DNA of 64,000 nucleotides from assembly GCF_030817075.1 (NCBI RefSeq), contig NZ_JAUSYU010000001.1, positions 3,410,001 through 3,474,000 on the forward strand, written 5' to 3'. Of this stretch, positions 18,227-26,126 are shown piece by piece. How positions within the stretch are numbered: position 1 is the first letter of the stretch; each line of letters starts with the position of its first letter. The translations under genes and the position numbers were made by a program. Under the pieces are notes generated by a model. It did no database searches. It was given only the letters and a program-made list of their open reading frames with translations, and was not told the origin of the DNA. The DNA comes from Arthrobacter sp. V1I9. Its GTDB lineage: Bacteria; Actinomycetota; Actinomycetes; Actinomycetales; Micrococcaceae.

Positions 18227-19174
18227 CCCTGCGTTGTTTTGGTGTTGTTGGCCCTGTGCTGAAGCACGTGGAACCAGGAAGAACAGGCTCGCCAGAACGG
18301 TTGCCGCTCCGATCCAGCCCGCCACCGGCAGCCGTTCCCCCACCACCAGCACAGCCAATGCCGCTGCCACCACAGTCTCCACCAGGGAAAGACCCGTGGC
18401 CGTACTGGCACGCACCCGGGCCAGGCCCCACCCGAACAGGACATACCCTGCAAACATGGGAACGAGTGCCATGTAGGCCCCCACGGTGAAGTTCGTCCAG
18501 GACTCAACGAGCGGTCGGCCGGTGAAAAACAGGACGGGCATCAGCAGCACCCCGCCCGCCCCGAAAACTGTTCCCATCGTGGCCCGCGAGGAAACGCCGC
18601 TGCCGATGAGGCGGTGGGCCGCCCACGAATAGAGGGCGTAGGTGATGCCGGCAACCAGGCCCAGGGCTATGCCCGCCGGCGTCCACCATGACTCGGCAGC
18701 GGGACCCGCGCCGCCGCCGTCGGGCCGGTGCCCGGCAAACGACAACAACACCGCGCCCCCCACGCCGAGCAGCGCTCCCACCATCCAGCGGCACGTAAGT
18801 GGCTTATGGTCGGCAACGCGTTCGATCACCGCTGCGGCCAAAGGGGCCGACCCAATGGAAACCACAGTCCCCACGGCCACGCCGGCAAGATGCATCGAGC
18901 TGTAAAAGGCCAGGGGATAAACCGCAACTGCCAGCGCCCCCAGGGACACGAGCGGCCATTGCTCCCACAGGCGCCGCCATTGCGCGCGGATCGGGTGGGC
19001 CGCGTACAGAGCCTGCAGCAACCCGCCGACTCCCATGGCAACCGCACCGATAGCCAACGGACTGACCTCAGGGGCAAAAGTGGCGGCCGTTCCCGTGGTG
19101 CCCCAGAGCACCGAAGCGGCAAGCACAAAAACGGCACCCCAGAACGGACCGGACATGTGGCCGGGCGAAACCAT
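18065..19174 (-). CDS. EamA/DMT-family transporter
   Basis: 369 residues from the ATG at 19174, which overlaps the TetR stop in TGATG, so translation is probably coupled; the ATG at 19156 is an alternative. Ten transmembrane helices form two EamA repeats (FVLAASVLWGTTGTAATF near the start; ALGLVAGITYALYSWAAH in the second half). The LVETVVAAALAVLVVGERL motif is typical of the carboxylate/amino acid/amine or drug exporter branch. The last 55 or so residues after LFFLVPRASA are hydrophilic and read antisense to the DUF3040 gene. They look like read-through past the ancestral stop. Confidence 0.9.
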   Translation of the reverse strand: MVSPGHMSGPFWGAVFVLAASVLWGTTGTAATFAPEVSPLAIGAVAMGVGGLLQALYAAHPIRAQWRRLWEQWPLVSLGALAVAVYPLAFYSSMHLAGVAVGTVVSIGSAPLAAAVIERVADHKPLTCRWMVGALLGVGGAVLLSFAGHRPDGGGAGPAAESWWTPAGIALGLVAGITYALYSWAAHRLIGSGVSSRATMGTVFGAGGVLLMPVLFFTGRPLVESWTNFTVGAYMALVPMFAGYVLFGWGLARVRASTATGLSLVETVVAAALAVLVVGERLPVAGWIGAATVLASLFFLVPRASAQGQQHQNNAGLRRLPSPPAPAYGMLVQSEVGAESHQQEPGDSDTDDLAADARNEKHKAEQARG

Positions 19175-19764
19175 CACAGCTCGTCCACCATCTGCGCGGC
19201 GATGGTCCGGCCCTCGAGGAGCCGGGCGTCCCCGCCTTCGAGGCCGGCACGGACCATGGCGCCTTCGAGCAGGAAGGCCATATGACTGGCGAGCCTGGTC
19301 CCGCGCTCGTCCTCTCCGGGGAGCAGCTCGGCCAGATGCGCTGCGAGGAGGTCTTCGACTTCTTCCTTGTGGCGCCGCACTGCCAAGCGGCCCGGGCTGC
19401 CGGCCGGCAGTTCCGCCGCCGCATTCAGCAGTCCGCACCCCCGGAATCCGTGTTCATAGGCAAAGTGCGCATGATCGAGGTAAGCGTCAAAGATGGCAAG
19501 CACGCGTTCCCTTGGTCCGGGCGCGGTGTCCACGCGCGCACGGTAGAGGCCAAGCCATTCCTCGTGCCGGCTTTCGAGGTATGCACCCACCAATTCGGAC
19601 TTGGAGGAAAAGTTGTTGTACAGGCTCTTTTTTGCCACCCCGGCTTCAGCCGTGATGGTGTCGATGCCCGTAGCTCCGACGCCTTGGGCGTAGAAAAGCC
19701 GTGCTGCGGCTGCAAGCAACAGATCGCGGGCGGACTTCCTGCTAGGCACTGCAGACGGGGTCAC
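19174..19764 (-). CDS. TetR family transcriptional regulator
   Basis: 196 residues from GTG at 19764 with AAGGAG five bases upstream. The N-terminal HTH is RDLLLAAAARLFYAQGVGATGIDTI followed by recognition helix AGVAKKSLYNNFSSK. A variable C-terminal ligand domain contains FRGCGLLNAAAELPAG, typical of the LmrA/YxaF-like group. It is cotranscribed and coupled with the EamA transporter, and a perfect palindrome lies 17 bases upstream of its start. It therefore probably represses itself and the exporter, and perhaps the divergent SDR. The effector is unknown. Confidence 0.92.
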   Translation of the reverse strand: MTPSAVPSRKSARDLLLAAAARLFYAQGVGATGIDTITAEAGVAKKSLYNNFSSKSELVGAYLESRHEEWLGLYRARVDTAPGPRERVLAIFDAYLDHAHFAYEHGFRGCGLLNAAAELPAGSPGRLAVRRHKEEVEDLLAAHLAELLPGEDERGTRLASHMAFLLEGAMVRAGLEGGDARLLEGRTIAAQMVDEL

Positions 19765-19781
19765 AGGCGCTCCTTGTGGCG

Positions 19782-19803
19782 GTAGGTAGACCAGTCTACC
19801 TAC
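19782..19803. promoter_or_regulatory. Probable TetR operator, perfect 10-bp palindrome
   Basis: GTAGGTAGAC and GTCTACCTAC are exact inverted copies separated by CA. The core TAGACCAGTCTA resembles operators of LmrA/YxaF-type TetR regulators. It sits between the divergent TetR and SDR genes, 17 bases from the TetR start codon, where it would control both promoters. Confidence 0.75.
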
Positions 19804-19938
19804 TTTCGTGTCATGCGTAGTTTTAGCCTCACACCGAGGTGGGACGCGCCGTGCTGGAGGCGTAATCTGAAGGCGCCGGGCAGGCTCCCGGCAGCGGAGC
19901 CACCCCAAGGCACACTCCAAGGTGCTAAGGAGGCAGGA

Positions 19939-20841
19939 ATGGGATCACTGGAGGGGCGGCTTGCCCTGGTCACTGGCGCGACGGGCGGCTTGGGTAAAGC
20001 GGTGGCCGCCGGACTGGCGCGGGAGGGTGCCGCCGTCGTCGTTGTTGGACGATCACTTGACCGGGCGGATGCGGCAATGGCAGGCATCAGCACGCTGGTT
20101 CCGGACGCCCGGCTCGAGCCCTTGGCTTGTGACCTCTCGGTCCAATCCTCAATCCGGAGGGCAGCGTCCGATTTCCTGTCCCGCCACGACAGGCTGGATG
20201 TGCTTGTAAATGCCGCCGGCGTCTTCCGCAAGGAACGCCACGTCACTCCGGACGGGCTCGAACTGACTTTCGCCACGAACGTGATGGCGTACTTCCTGAT
20301 GACCAACCTGCTGCTCGATCCGCTCAGGCGCGCAGCCGCCATCAGGAACGCAAACACCGGAACCGCAAGCGGGCGTGGGTGGGCGCTGGCTTTGGCTCCA
20401 TCACGGATAGTGAACGTCGCCTCAAGATACGGCAATGCCGCGCTTAACTTCGACGACCTTCAGACGGCAAAGGGCAAATACAGCTACCTTCGCTCGACGC
20501 CGCCCACCATGCTCGCCCGCGTCCTGCTCACCCAGGAGTTCGCCGAACGCCTGCGCGGCACAGGGGTGGTGGCAAACGCCGTGCACCCGGGCCTCGTAAA
20601 AAACACGGCCCTGCTCCAGGACGTTGGGGGCCCGTTCCGCTGGGTCACAAACACCTTCGGCGCCCCCGCTGACAAGGCTTCTGACACAGCAGTCTGGCTT
20701 GCCACCTCGCCCGAAGCAGCGGAGGTCTCAGGGAAGCTGTGGACCAAGCGGCAGGAGATTCCGACGCCGGGCATGGGCTCTGATCCCGATGCCCGCAGGC
20801 GCTTGTGGGACGCCTGCACGCGCCTGGCCGAGCTTTCCTGA
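19939..20841 (+). CDS. SDR family protein (retinol-dehydrogenase-like) with a non-canonical active site
   Basis: 300 residues from the ATG at 19939 with AAGGAGG upstream. The N-terminal LVTGATGGLGKAVAAGLAREG cofactor loop, CDLSVQSS, LVNAAGVF and IVNVASRYG strands are normal. Aligning LARVLLTQEFAERLRGTGV to retinol-dehydrogenase-like relatives puts TPPTM where YxxSK is expected, so the catalytic Tyr and Lys are Thr and Met. The gene is either a non-catalytic or mutated SDR, or it has two compensating indels near 20498. It faces the TetR/EamA pair across a shared palindrome and may belong to that regulon. Confidence 0.85.
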   Translation: MGSLEGRLALVTGATGGLGKAVAAGLAREGAAVVVVGRSLDRADAAMAGISTLVPDARLEPLACDLSVQSSIRRAASDFLSRHDRLDVLVNAAGVFRKERHVTPDGLELTFATNVMAYFLMTNLLLDPLRRAAAIRNANTGTASGRGWALALAPSRIVNVASRYGNAALNFDDLQTAKGKYSYLRSTPPTMLARVLLTQEFAERLRGTGVVANAVHPGLVKNTALLQDVGGPFRWVTNTFGAPADKASDTAVWLATSPEAAEVSGKLWTKRQEIPTPGMGSDPDARRRLWDACTRLAELS

Positions 20842-20914
20842 GACTCTGCCCATCGGCTCCTGCAGCGGACTACGTCTCCCGGAGGGTCAGCCCAAACTCC
20901 CCGGAGGAGGCGCC

Positions 20915-21355
20915 TTAGGTCAGGGCACGCGCGTTCAAAGTGTCCCTGATCCCGTTCAGTGCAGGCTCGCGCAACGACATAAAGGCCGGCTTGAGCAGCG
21001 GCTGGATGATCTTTGCCGGGCCCTTGATGCTGAACTCGGCGGTGTATTTGACCACCGAGCCCCCTTGGGCAGGACTGACGTCGATGGAGTCGAACGCTGT
21101 CACCGTCTTGTTTTCGCCCCGGAGCTTGATGTGGTTCTCCGTCAGCTCAATGACCTCGTATTCGAGGGTCTGGCGTTTGCCCCGAAATTCAGACTCGGCG
21201 TGATACCTGTGCCCCACCGCCACCGGACCAGGCGTCAGCTTGTCCATCACCGGGGTGCTGGGGTCCCACTCGCTCGTGTTTTCGAACTCGCGCATGTAAG
21301 CGAAGGCCTGCTCGGCGGGCAACCTGGTTTCCACACTTCCGGTGACTGTAATCAT
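20915..21355 (-). CDS. SRPBCC (START-like) family protein
   Basis: 146 residues starting at MITVTGSVETRLPAEQAFAYM, the usual SRPBCC beginning. The pattern of an N-terminal strand, two short helices (ENTSEWDPS), an antiparallel sheet, and a C-terminal long helix (KIIQPLLKPAFMSLREPALNGIRDTL) fits polyketide-cyclase/CoxG-like hydrophobic-ligand-binding domains. Such proteins bind lipids or aromatic ligands, and enzyme activity cannot be predicted. A GTG directly before the ATG is an alternative start. Confidence 0.88.
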   Translation of the reverse strand: MITVTGSVETRLPAEQAFAYMREFENTSEWDPSTPVMDKLTPGPVAVGHRYHAESEFRGKRQTLEYEVIELTENHIKLRGENKTVTAFDSIDVSPAQGGSVVKYTAEFSIKGPAKIIQPLLKPAFMSLREPALNGIRDTLNARALT

Positions 21356-21407
21356 CACCCCAGTGTAGGAACCGGGCGCCGGGAAGCCCACCCCTTCACT
21401 TGCCTGC

Positions 21408-21686
21408 TTACCGGGATCCCCCGGCCGGACCGGACCCCGAGAGTTGGGCAGCCGCCATCTTGAAACACAACTTTCCGCTGAGCCTTTGGGGCCGGACCCA
21501 CACCTCATAGCCCTCCGCGGCAGCGAAGAGGACCCTGCCTCCCCGGGTGTCCGCCGCCAGCCACAAGGCAGAAGAATCCGCCATGGCATCATCCACGGTG
21601 CCGGCCCGCACAATCTCGAAGTCCTTTCGGACCTCCACCGGGGTTCCAATCAACCGGCTCCACTCATGGTAGCGATACGGCTTCAT
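21408..21686 (-). CDS. Small conserved-type hypothetical protein
   Basis: 92 residues starting MKPYRYHEWSRLIGTP, with a compact alpha/beta composition (RVLFAAAEGYEVWVRPQRLSG) and no signal or membrane segment. I do not recognise the family. The codon usage is GC-rich at third positions like its neighbours. It lies 52 bases upstream of the SRPBCC gene on the same strand, so the two may share a transcript. The ribosome site is weak, so the start is tentative. Confidence 0.55.
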   Translation of the reverse strand: MKPYRYHEWSRLIGTPVEVRKDFEIVRAGTVDDAMADSSALWLAADTRGGRVLFAAAEGYEVWVRPQRLSGKLCFKMAAAQLSGSGPAGGSR

Positions 21687-21738
21687 GCCGCCGCCCTGCT
21701 CCGTTCTCATGCCAGTGGACTTTCGCTGCTGCGGCCTG

Positions 21739-22512
21739 TTAGTGGAGGTGGCTTCCGCCGTTGATGTCGATGGTGGTGCCGGTGAGGTACGCCGAGTCTT
21801 CAGAGGACAGGAAAGTGATGACAGCCGCCACTTCTTCCGTAGTCGCATTCCGGCCAAGCGGGATCCCTGCGTTGATTGCGGCTTCCTGCTCATCGGTGCT
21901 GCCGACGCGGATGTTGGTGTCGACAGCCCCCGGAGTGATGGCGTTGACGGTGACGCCGGTGGTTCCGAGCTCCCGGGCCAGAGCCTTGGTGAGGCCGAGG
22001 ATGGCGGCCTTTGCTGCAGAGTACGGGACCTTGCCGAAGACGCCGCCGCCGCGCTGGGCCGAGACAGATGACATGTTGACGATCCGGCCCCAGCCATTGG
22101 CAATCATGTCCGGCAGGAATGCCTTGGTCACCAGGTAGGTGCCCGTTGCGTTGACGTCCATCACCTTGTGCCACAGCTCCAGCGTGGTCTCAAGGAACGG
22201 AAGCGGCGAGGTGATTCCGGCGATGTTGGCCAGGGCACCCACCGGCGGCAGGTTGCCGGCAGAGACCTCGGCGGCGACTGCAGCCTGGGCGGCGGTGACG
22301 GAGGCTTCATTAGCGACGTCGATCTCGTGGCCGAAAGCCGGGACGTTGAATTCGTTTCCGATGTCCGCTGCGACCTTGGCTGACTTCTCGCCGTTGAGGT
22401 CCAGGACGACAACTGCCCATCCTTCATTGGCGTAACGGCGGGCGGTGGTGATGCCGATCCCGCGGTCCGAGGTTGCCCCGGTGAGAACGGCGGTGCGCTG
22501 GATGGTGGTCAT
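21739..22512 (-). CDS. SDR family NAD(P)-dependent oxidoreductase (FabG-like) of the GntR/transketolase unit
   Basis: 257 residues from the ATG at 22512 with CCAAGGAG upstream. A complete classical SDR: TGATSDRGIGITTARRYANEG cofactor loop, LANIAGI, NVNATGTYLVTKAF, catalytic Ser in VNMSSVSA, YSAAK pair, and NAITPGAVDTNI. It probably oxidises or reduces a polyol, sugar acid or hydroxy acid. It is divergent from an MHS transporter and split transketolase, and the 209-base gap between them holds three copies of a 13-bp operator also found before the GntR gene. This implies one catabolic regulon. The substrate is unknown. Confidence 0.93.
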   Translation of the reverse strand: MTTIQRTAVLTGATSDRGIGITTARRYANEGWAVVVLDLNGEKSAKVAADIGNEFNVPAFGHEIDVANEASVTAAQAAVAAEVSAGNLPPVGALANIAGITSPLPFLETTLELWHKVMDVNATGTYLVTKAFLPDMIANGWGRIVNMSSVSAQRGGGVFGKVPYSAAKAAILGLTKALARELGTTGVTVNAITPGAVDTNIRVGSTDEQEAAINAGIPLGRNATTEEVAAVITFLSSEDSAYLTGTTIDINGGSHLH

Positions 22513-22593
22513 GATTGCTCCTTGGTGGTTGGCACGACGTTGGACTTCGGTCCCAGGTGCAGCAGTGATGGGGACCACACTACGGAACAACGG

Positions 22594-22628
22594 TGTCAAC
22601 AGTCAACCTTCATAGTTGACTGTTGACA
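22594..22628. promoter_or_regulatory. Perfect 14-bp inverted repeat, candidate GntR operator
   Basis: TGTCAACAGTCAAC and GTTGACTGTTGACA are exact inverted copies around a 7-base spacer. Each half contains the 13-mer GTCAACAGTCAAC, whose consensus GTnAACAGTCrAC recurs at 22667 and 26091. It sits between the divergent SDR and MHS transporter genes. Confidence 0.75.
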
Positions 22629-22666
22629 GTTGCGCATGATGCGGGTCACACTATGGAGGTACCATC

Positions 22667-22679
22667 GTTAACAGTCGAC
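22667..22679 (+). promoter_or_regulatory. Third copy of the 13-bp GntR-type motif
   Basis: GTTAACAGTCGAC differs from the inverted-repeat half-site in two bases. It lies 42 bases before the MHS transporter start, suitable for repression of that promoter. Confidence 0.6.
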
Positions 22680-22721
22680 AGCGGCAGGTTTTCCTTAGTC
22701 GCTATTCGGAAGGGAACCACC

Positions 22722-24059
22722 ATGAGCAATGAAGCTCTCAAAATGCGCGGCCACGTGCATGGCACCAAGGACGCAAAGCGTGTTGCAGTCGGCTCGGGTG
22801 TCGGCGCCGTCATCGAGACCTACGACTTCATCGGTTTCGGCACCGCCGCTGCTCTGTACTTCGGAACTGCCTTCTTCCCCACTGGCGACCCCGTCACCGG
22901 CACCCTTGCCGCCTTCGCTACTCTTGGCGTCGGGTTTGCTGCCCGACCCATTGGCGGAGTCATCGGTGGACACCTCGGGGACAAGGTAGGCCGCAAACCC
23001 GTACTGGTGGCCTCGCTGATCCTCATGGGTGTGGCCACCTTCCTCATCGGTCTGTTGCCGACCTACGAGCAGGTGGGTCTGCTGGCCCCCGCACTGCTGG
23101 TGTTTGTCCGCATCGTCCAGGGTCTGGCGTTCGGCGCTGAATGGGGCGGCGCCATTCTCATGAGCTACGAGCACGCACCCTGGAAATCCAAAGGCAAGTA
23201 CACCGGCATCGTCCAGGCCGGCTTCCCTGTTGGGCTCCTCCTGGCAAACCTCGTCTTCCTGGTGAGCGTGAACCTAGGTGGCGAGCTTGCCTGGCGCGTT
23301 CCTTTCCTTGCCAGCATCGTGCTGGTGGCTGTCGGTCTGATCATCCGCGCCAAGGTCCCCGAGTCCCCGGTCTTTGACGAGGTCAAGGAAAGCGGCGCCA
23401 TCGTGAAGTCCCCTATCGTCGAGGTCATCAAGACCGACTGGCGCAATATCGTCAAGGGCATCGGCCTGCGCATTGCCGAGACTGCCGGTTACGCCGTGTC
23501 CATCACCTACATGATTTCCTACCTCCACACCGAGCAGCTCGCGAACAAGACCGAAACCCTCGTGGCTCTCTGCATCGCGTCAGCAATCGGTATTTTCGCT
23601 ACGGCCGCCTGGGCCCGGCTGACTGACCGGATAGGGCGCCGGCCGCTGTACGTCTGGTCCACAGCATTCGCCCTGCTCTTCGGCATCCCGATGTTCCTGC
23701 TCGTCAACACCGGCATGTTTATCGCGATCATCATCACCGTGGCCATCTCCTACGCCGTCTGCCAGAACTCGTTGGCCGGCGCCCAGGGCCCCTGGTTCCC
23801 GGAGCTTTTCCAGGCCAAGACCCGCTCCTCCGGCGCCTCGCTGGCCTACCAAATCTCCGCGATGGTCTCCGGCTTCACCCCCTTCATCACCACGCTGCTG
23901 TTTGTTGCCCTTGGCTGGATGGGCCCGGCCCTGCTTTTCAGCTTCTACGCCGCGATCGGCCTCTGGGCAGCCCTGGCCACCCGGGAAACCTGGGGCAAGC
24001 GCGAACGCCAGCTTGCCGAGGAAGCCACCAAAAGCACCCCCAACACGGTGAGCGTCTAA
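22722..24059 (+). CDS. MFS transporter, metabolite:H+ symporter (MHS) family
   Basis: 445 residues with twelve transmembrane segments. VGAVIETYDFIGFGTAAAL at the first helix and GGHLGDKVGRKPVL between helices 2 and 3 are the MHS subfamily hallmarks (ProP, ShiA and KgtP are relatives). A second DRIGRRPLY loop follows between helices 8 and 9. Characterised members import organic acids, shikimate, 2-oxoglutarate or betaines with protons, so an acidic or zwitterionic substrate is likely. AGGGAA precedes the ATG. The stop codon overlaps the transketolase start in TAATG. Confidence 0.94.
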   Translation: MSNEALKMRGHVHGTKDAKRVAVGSGVGAVIETYDFIGFGTAAALYFGTAFFPTGDPVTGTLAAFATLGVGFAARPIGGVIGGHLGDKVGRKPVLVASLILMGVATFLIGLLPTYEQVGLLAPALLVFVRIVQGLAFGAEWGGAILMSYEHAPWKSKGKYTGIVQAGFPVGLLLANLVFLVSVNLGGELAWRVPFLASIVLVAVGLIIRAKVPESPVFDEVKESGAIVKSPIVEVIKTDWRNIVKGIGLRIAETAGYAVSITYMISYLHTEQLANKTETLVALCIASAIGIFATAAWARLTDRIGRRPLYVWSTAFALLFGIPMFLLVNTGMFIAIIITVAISYAVCQNSLAGAQGPWFPELFQAKTRSSGASLAYQISAMVSGFTPFITTLLFVALGWMGPALLFSFYAAIGLWAALATRETWGKRERQLAEEATKSTPNTVSV

Positions 24060-24991
24060 TGACTGTCACGCACGAAAAGAACACGGAGCCAGCAATGCCA
24101 ACAGATACCGTCCAGGACCGCGCCGTAGAGGGCCAGGTGACGCAGGACCGCATCGCGAAGATCAGCGCCGCCGCCTACCGGATCCGGCACCACGCCCTGA
24201 ACATGGGCGAGGTGCAGGGCCAGGGTTACGTGGGCCAAGCCCTGGGCGCAGCGGACATGCTGGCCACGGTATACGGCGACCAGTTGCGGTTCCATGCGGA
24301 GGACCCGCACTGGGAGGCCCGCGACCGGTTCCTGCTCTCCACGGGTCACTACGCAATCGGCCACTACGCAGCCCTCGCCGAGGCCGGGATCGTTCCGGTG
24401 GAGGAACTGGAAACGTACGGCTCTGACGATTCGCGGCTGCCCATGTCCGGGATGTCCACCTACACGCCAGGCATGGAAATCTCCGGCGGCTCCCTGGGCC
24501 ACGGCCTGACCATCGCCGTCGGGATCGCCCTGGGCCTGCGCTACCAGGGCTCCGGCGCCCGCGTGTACAACTTCCTCTCGGACGGCGAGCTGGACGAGGG
24601 CTCCACTTGGGAAGCCGCCATGGGCGCACACCACCACCAGCTGGGCAACCTGACCGCGATGGTGGACATCAACGCCCTGCAGGCGGACGGCAAGACGGAC
24701 ACGGTGCTGCGCACCGAACCGGTCACTGAGAAGTGGGAATCCTTCGGCTGGTACACCCAGCGGGTGGACGGGAACGACGTCGGCGCTCTGTTGGCCGCGT
24801 TCGACAACGCAGCTGCCCAGGCCGCCGCCGTCGGACGCCCTTCGGTGATCCTGTGCGATACGAAGGTGGGCCGCGGCGTACCGCTGTTGGAAAACCGCGA
24901 AAAGGCGCATTTCATGCGCATCGAAGAGAACGAATGGCAGACCTGCCGCGAGCAACTGACCGCAGGCTACGAAGGAAAGGCTTCAGCATGA
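24059..24991 (+). CDS. Transketolase, N-terminal (TPP-binding) subunit
   Basis: 310 residues forming the N-terminal half of transketolase as a separate chain. Seen: STGHYAIGHYAALAEAG substrate/TPP histidines, GMEISGGSLGHGLTIAVG, and the TPP/metal motif SDGELDEGSTWEAAM with DINALQADG. It must pair with the next gene to form an active site. Its ATG overlaps the transporter stop codon by one base; an internal ATG at 24095 with GGAG upstream is possible. Its stop overlaps the next start (ATGA). Such split enzymes carry two-carbon ketol transfer in specialised sugar pathways. Confidence 0.93.
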   Translation: MTVTHEKNTEPAMPTDTVQDRAVEGQVTQDRIAKISAAAYRIRHHALNMGEVQGQGYVGQALGAADMLATVYGDQLRFHAEDPHWEARDRFLLSTGHYAIGHYAALAEAGIVPVEELETYGSDDSRLPMSGMSTYTPGMEISGGSLGHGLTIAVGIALGLRYQGSGARVYNFLSDGELDEGSTWEAAMGAHHHQLGNLTAMVDINALQADGKTDTVLRTEPVTEKWESFGWYTQRVDGNDVGALLAAFDNAAAQAAAVGRPSVILCDTKVGRGVPLLENREKAHFMRIEENEWQTCREQLTAGYEGKASA

Positions 24992-26007
24992 GCACCACCA
25001 CCGAGGCCCCAGACACCACAACAGCCGCCAAGCCGAAGCTCAAGACCTCGGCGATGATCGCCTCCTTCGCCGACCCGGACCAGAAGACCGCGCCCGCCCC
25101 ATTCGGGCACGCCCTGGTCAAGGCCGCCCAAGAGAACGACAAAATCGTCGGCCTGACGGCGGACCTGGGCAAGTACACAGACATGCACATCTTCGCCAAG
25201 GCCTTCCCGGAGCGGTTCTTCCAGATGGGCATGGCCGAACAGCTCCTCTTCGGCGCCGCCGCCGGCCTGGCCGAAACCGGGCTCGTACCGTTCGCTTCCA
25301 CCTACTCAGTGTTCGCCGCCCGCCGCGCCTACGACTTCCTGTGCCTGGATGCGGCCGAGCCCAACCTGAACGTCAACATCGTAGGCGGCCTTCCCGGCCT
25401 GACCACCGGGTACGGCCCCAGCCACCAGGCCACCGAGGACATGGCGATTTTCCGCGGCATGCCGAACCTGACCATCGTGGACCCCTGCGACTCGATCGAC
25501 ATCGAGCAAGCTGTCCCACAGCTCGCCGCCAGCGACGGGCCCACCTACCTGCGCTTGCTCCGCGGCAACGTCCCCACCGTCCTGGACGAGTACGACTACA
25601 CGTTCGAGCTAGGCAAGGCCAAGATCCTGCGCGGCGGGAACGACGTCGTGTTCATCTCCTCGGGCCTGATGACCATGCGCGCCCTCCAGGCAGCCAAGGC
25701 GCTGGCCGCACACAACGTGGATGTCGCCGTCGTCCACACGCCCACCATCAAGCCCTTCGACGCCGCCACCGTCCTTTCCGAGATCAACACCGACCGGCTC
25801 GCCGTAACGCTGGAGAACCACAGCGTGGTGGGCGGCCTGTTCGAAACCGTCGCCTCCGCCGTCGTCACCGCTGGAGTAGGGAAGCGCGTGGTTCCCATTG
25901 CGCTCCCCGATCAGTTCCTCGACGCCGGCGCGCTGCCCACCCTCCACCACCGCTACGGCCTGGCCGTAGACCGCATCGTGGCGAAGGTGCTCGCCGAACT
26001 CGGCTAG
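24988..26007 (+). CDS. Transketolase, C-terminal subunit
   Basis: 339 residues: the pyrimidine-binding domain (GLTADLGKYTDMHIFAKAFPERFF, then MGMAEQLLFGAAAGLAETG with the catalytic Glu) and the C-terminal transketolase domain (DVVFISSGLMTMRALQAA, LENHSVVGGL). An N-terminal low-complexity tail (about 1-18) precedes the domain. Its ATG overlaps the N-subunit stop, consistent with equal synthesis of both chains. No sugar kinase or aldolase lies beside it, so the ketol donor and the fate of the product are unclear. Confidence 0.93.
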   Translation: MSTTTEAPDTTTAAKPKLKTSAMIASFADPDQKTAPAPFGHALVKAAQENDKIVGLTADLGKYTDMHIFAKAFPERFFQMGMAEQLLFGAAAGLAETGLVPFASTYSVFAARRAYDFLCLDAAEPNLNVNIVGGLPGLTTGYGPSHQATEDMAIFRGMPNLTIVDPCDSIDIEQAVPQLAASDGPTYLRLLRGNVPTVLDEYDYTFELGKAKILRGGNDVVFISSGLMTMRALQAAKALAAHNVDVAVVHTPTIKPFDAATVLSEINTDRLAVTLENHSVVGGLFETVASAVVTAGVGKRVVPIALPDQFLDAGALPTLHHRYGLAVDRIVAKVLAELG

Positions 26008-26090
26008 GCGGTGTCGGCAGATACAGAAGCACGGCACTGGTCCCGCCCGGTGCCGTGCTTTCTGCCGTACTATCGGAACTACCACCGAGT

Positions 26091-26103
26091 GTAAACAGTC
26101 GAC
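26091..26103 (+). promoter_or_regulatory. Fourth copy of the 13-bp motif, upstream of the GntR gene
   Basis: GTAAACAGTCGAC ends 23 bases before the ATG at 26127 and only 2 bases before an upstream ATG. This argues for autoregulation and for the later start. Confidence 0.65.
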
Positions 26104-26126
26104 TTATGACATCGAGGACAGACCCC

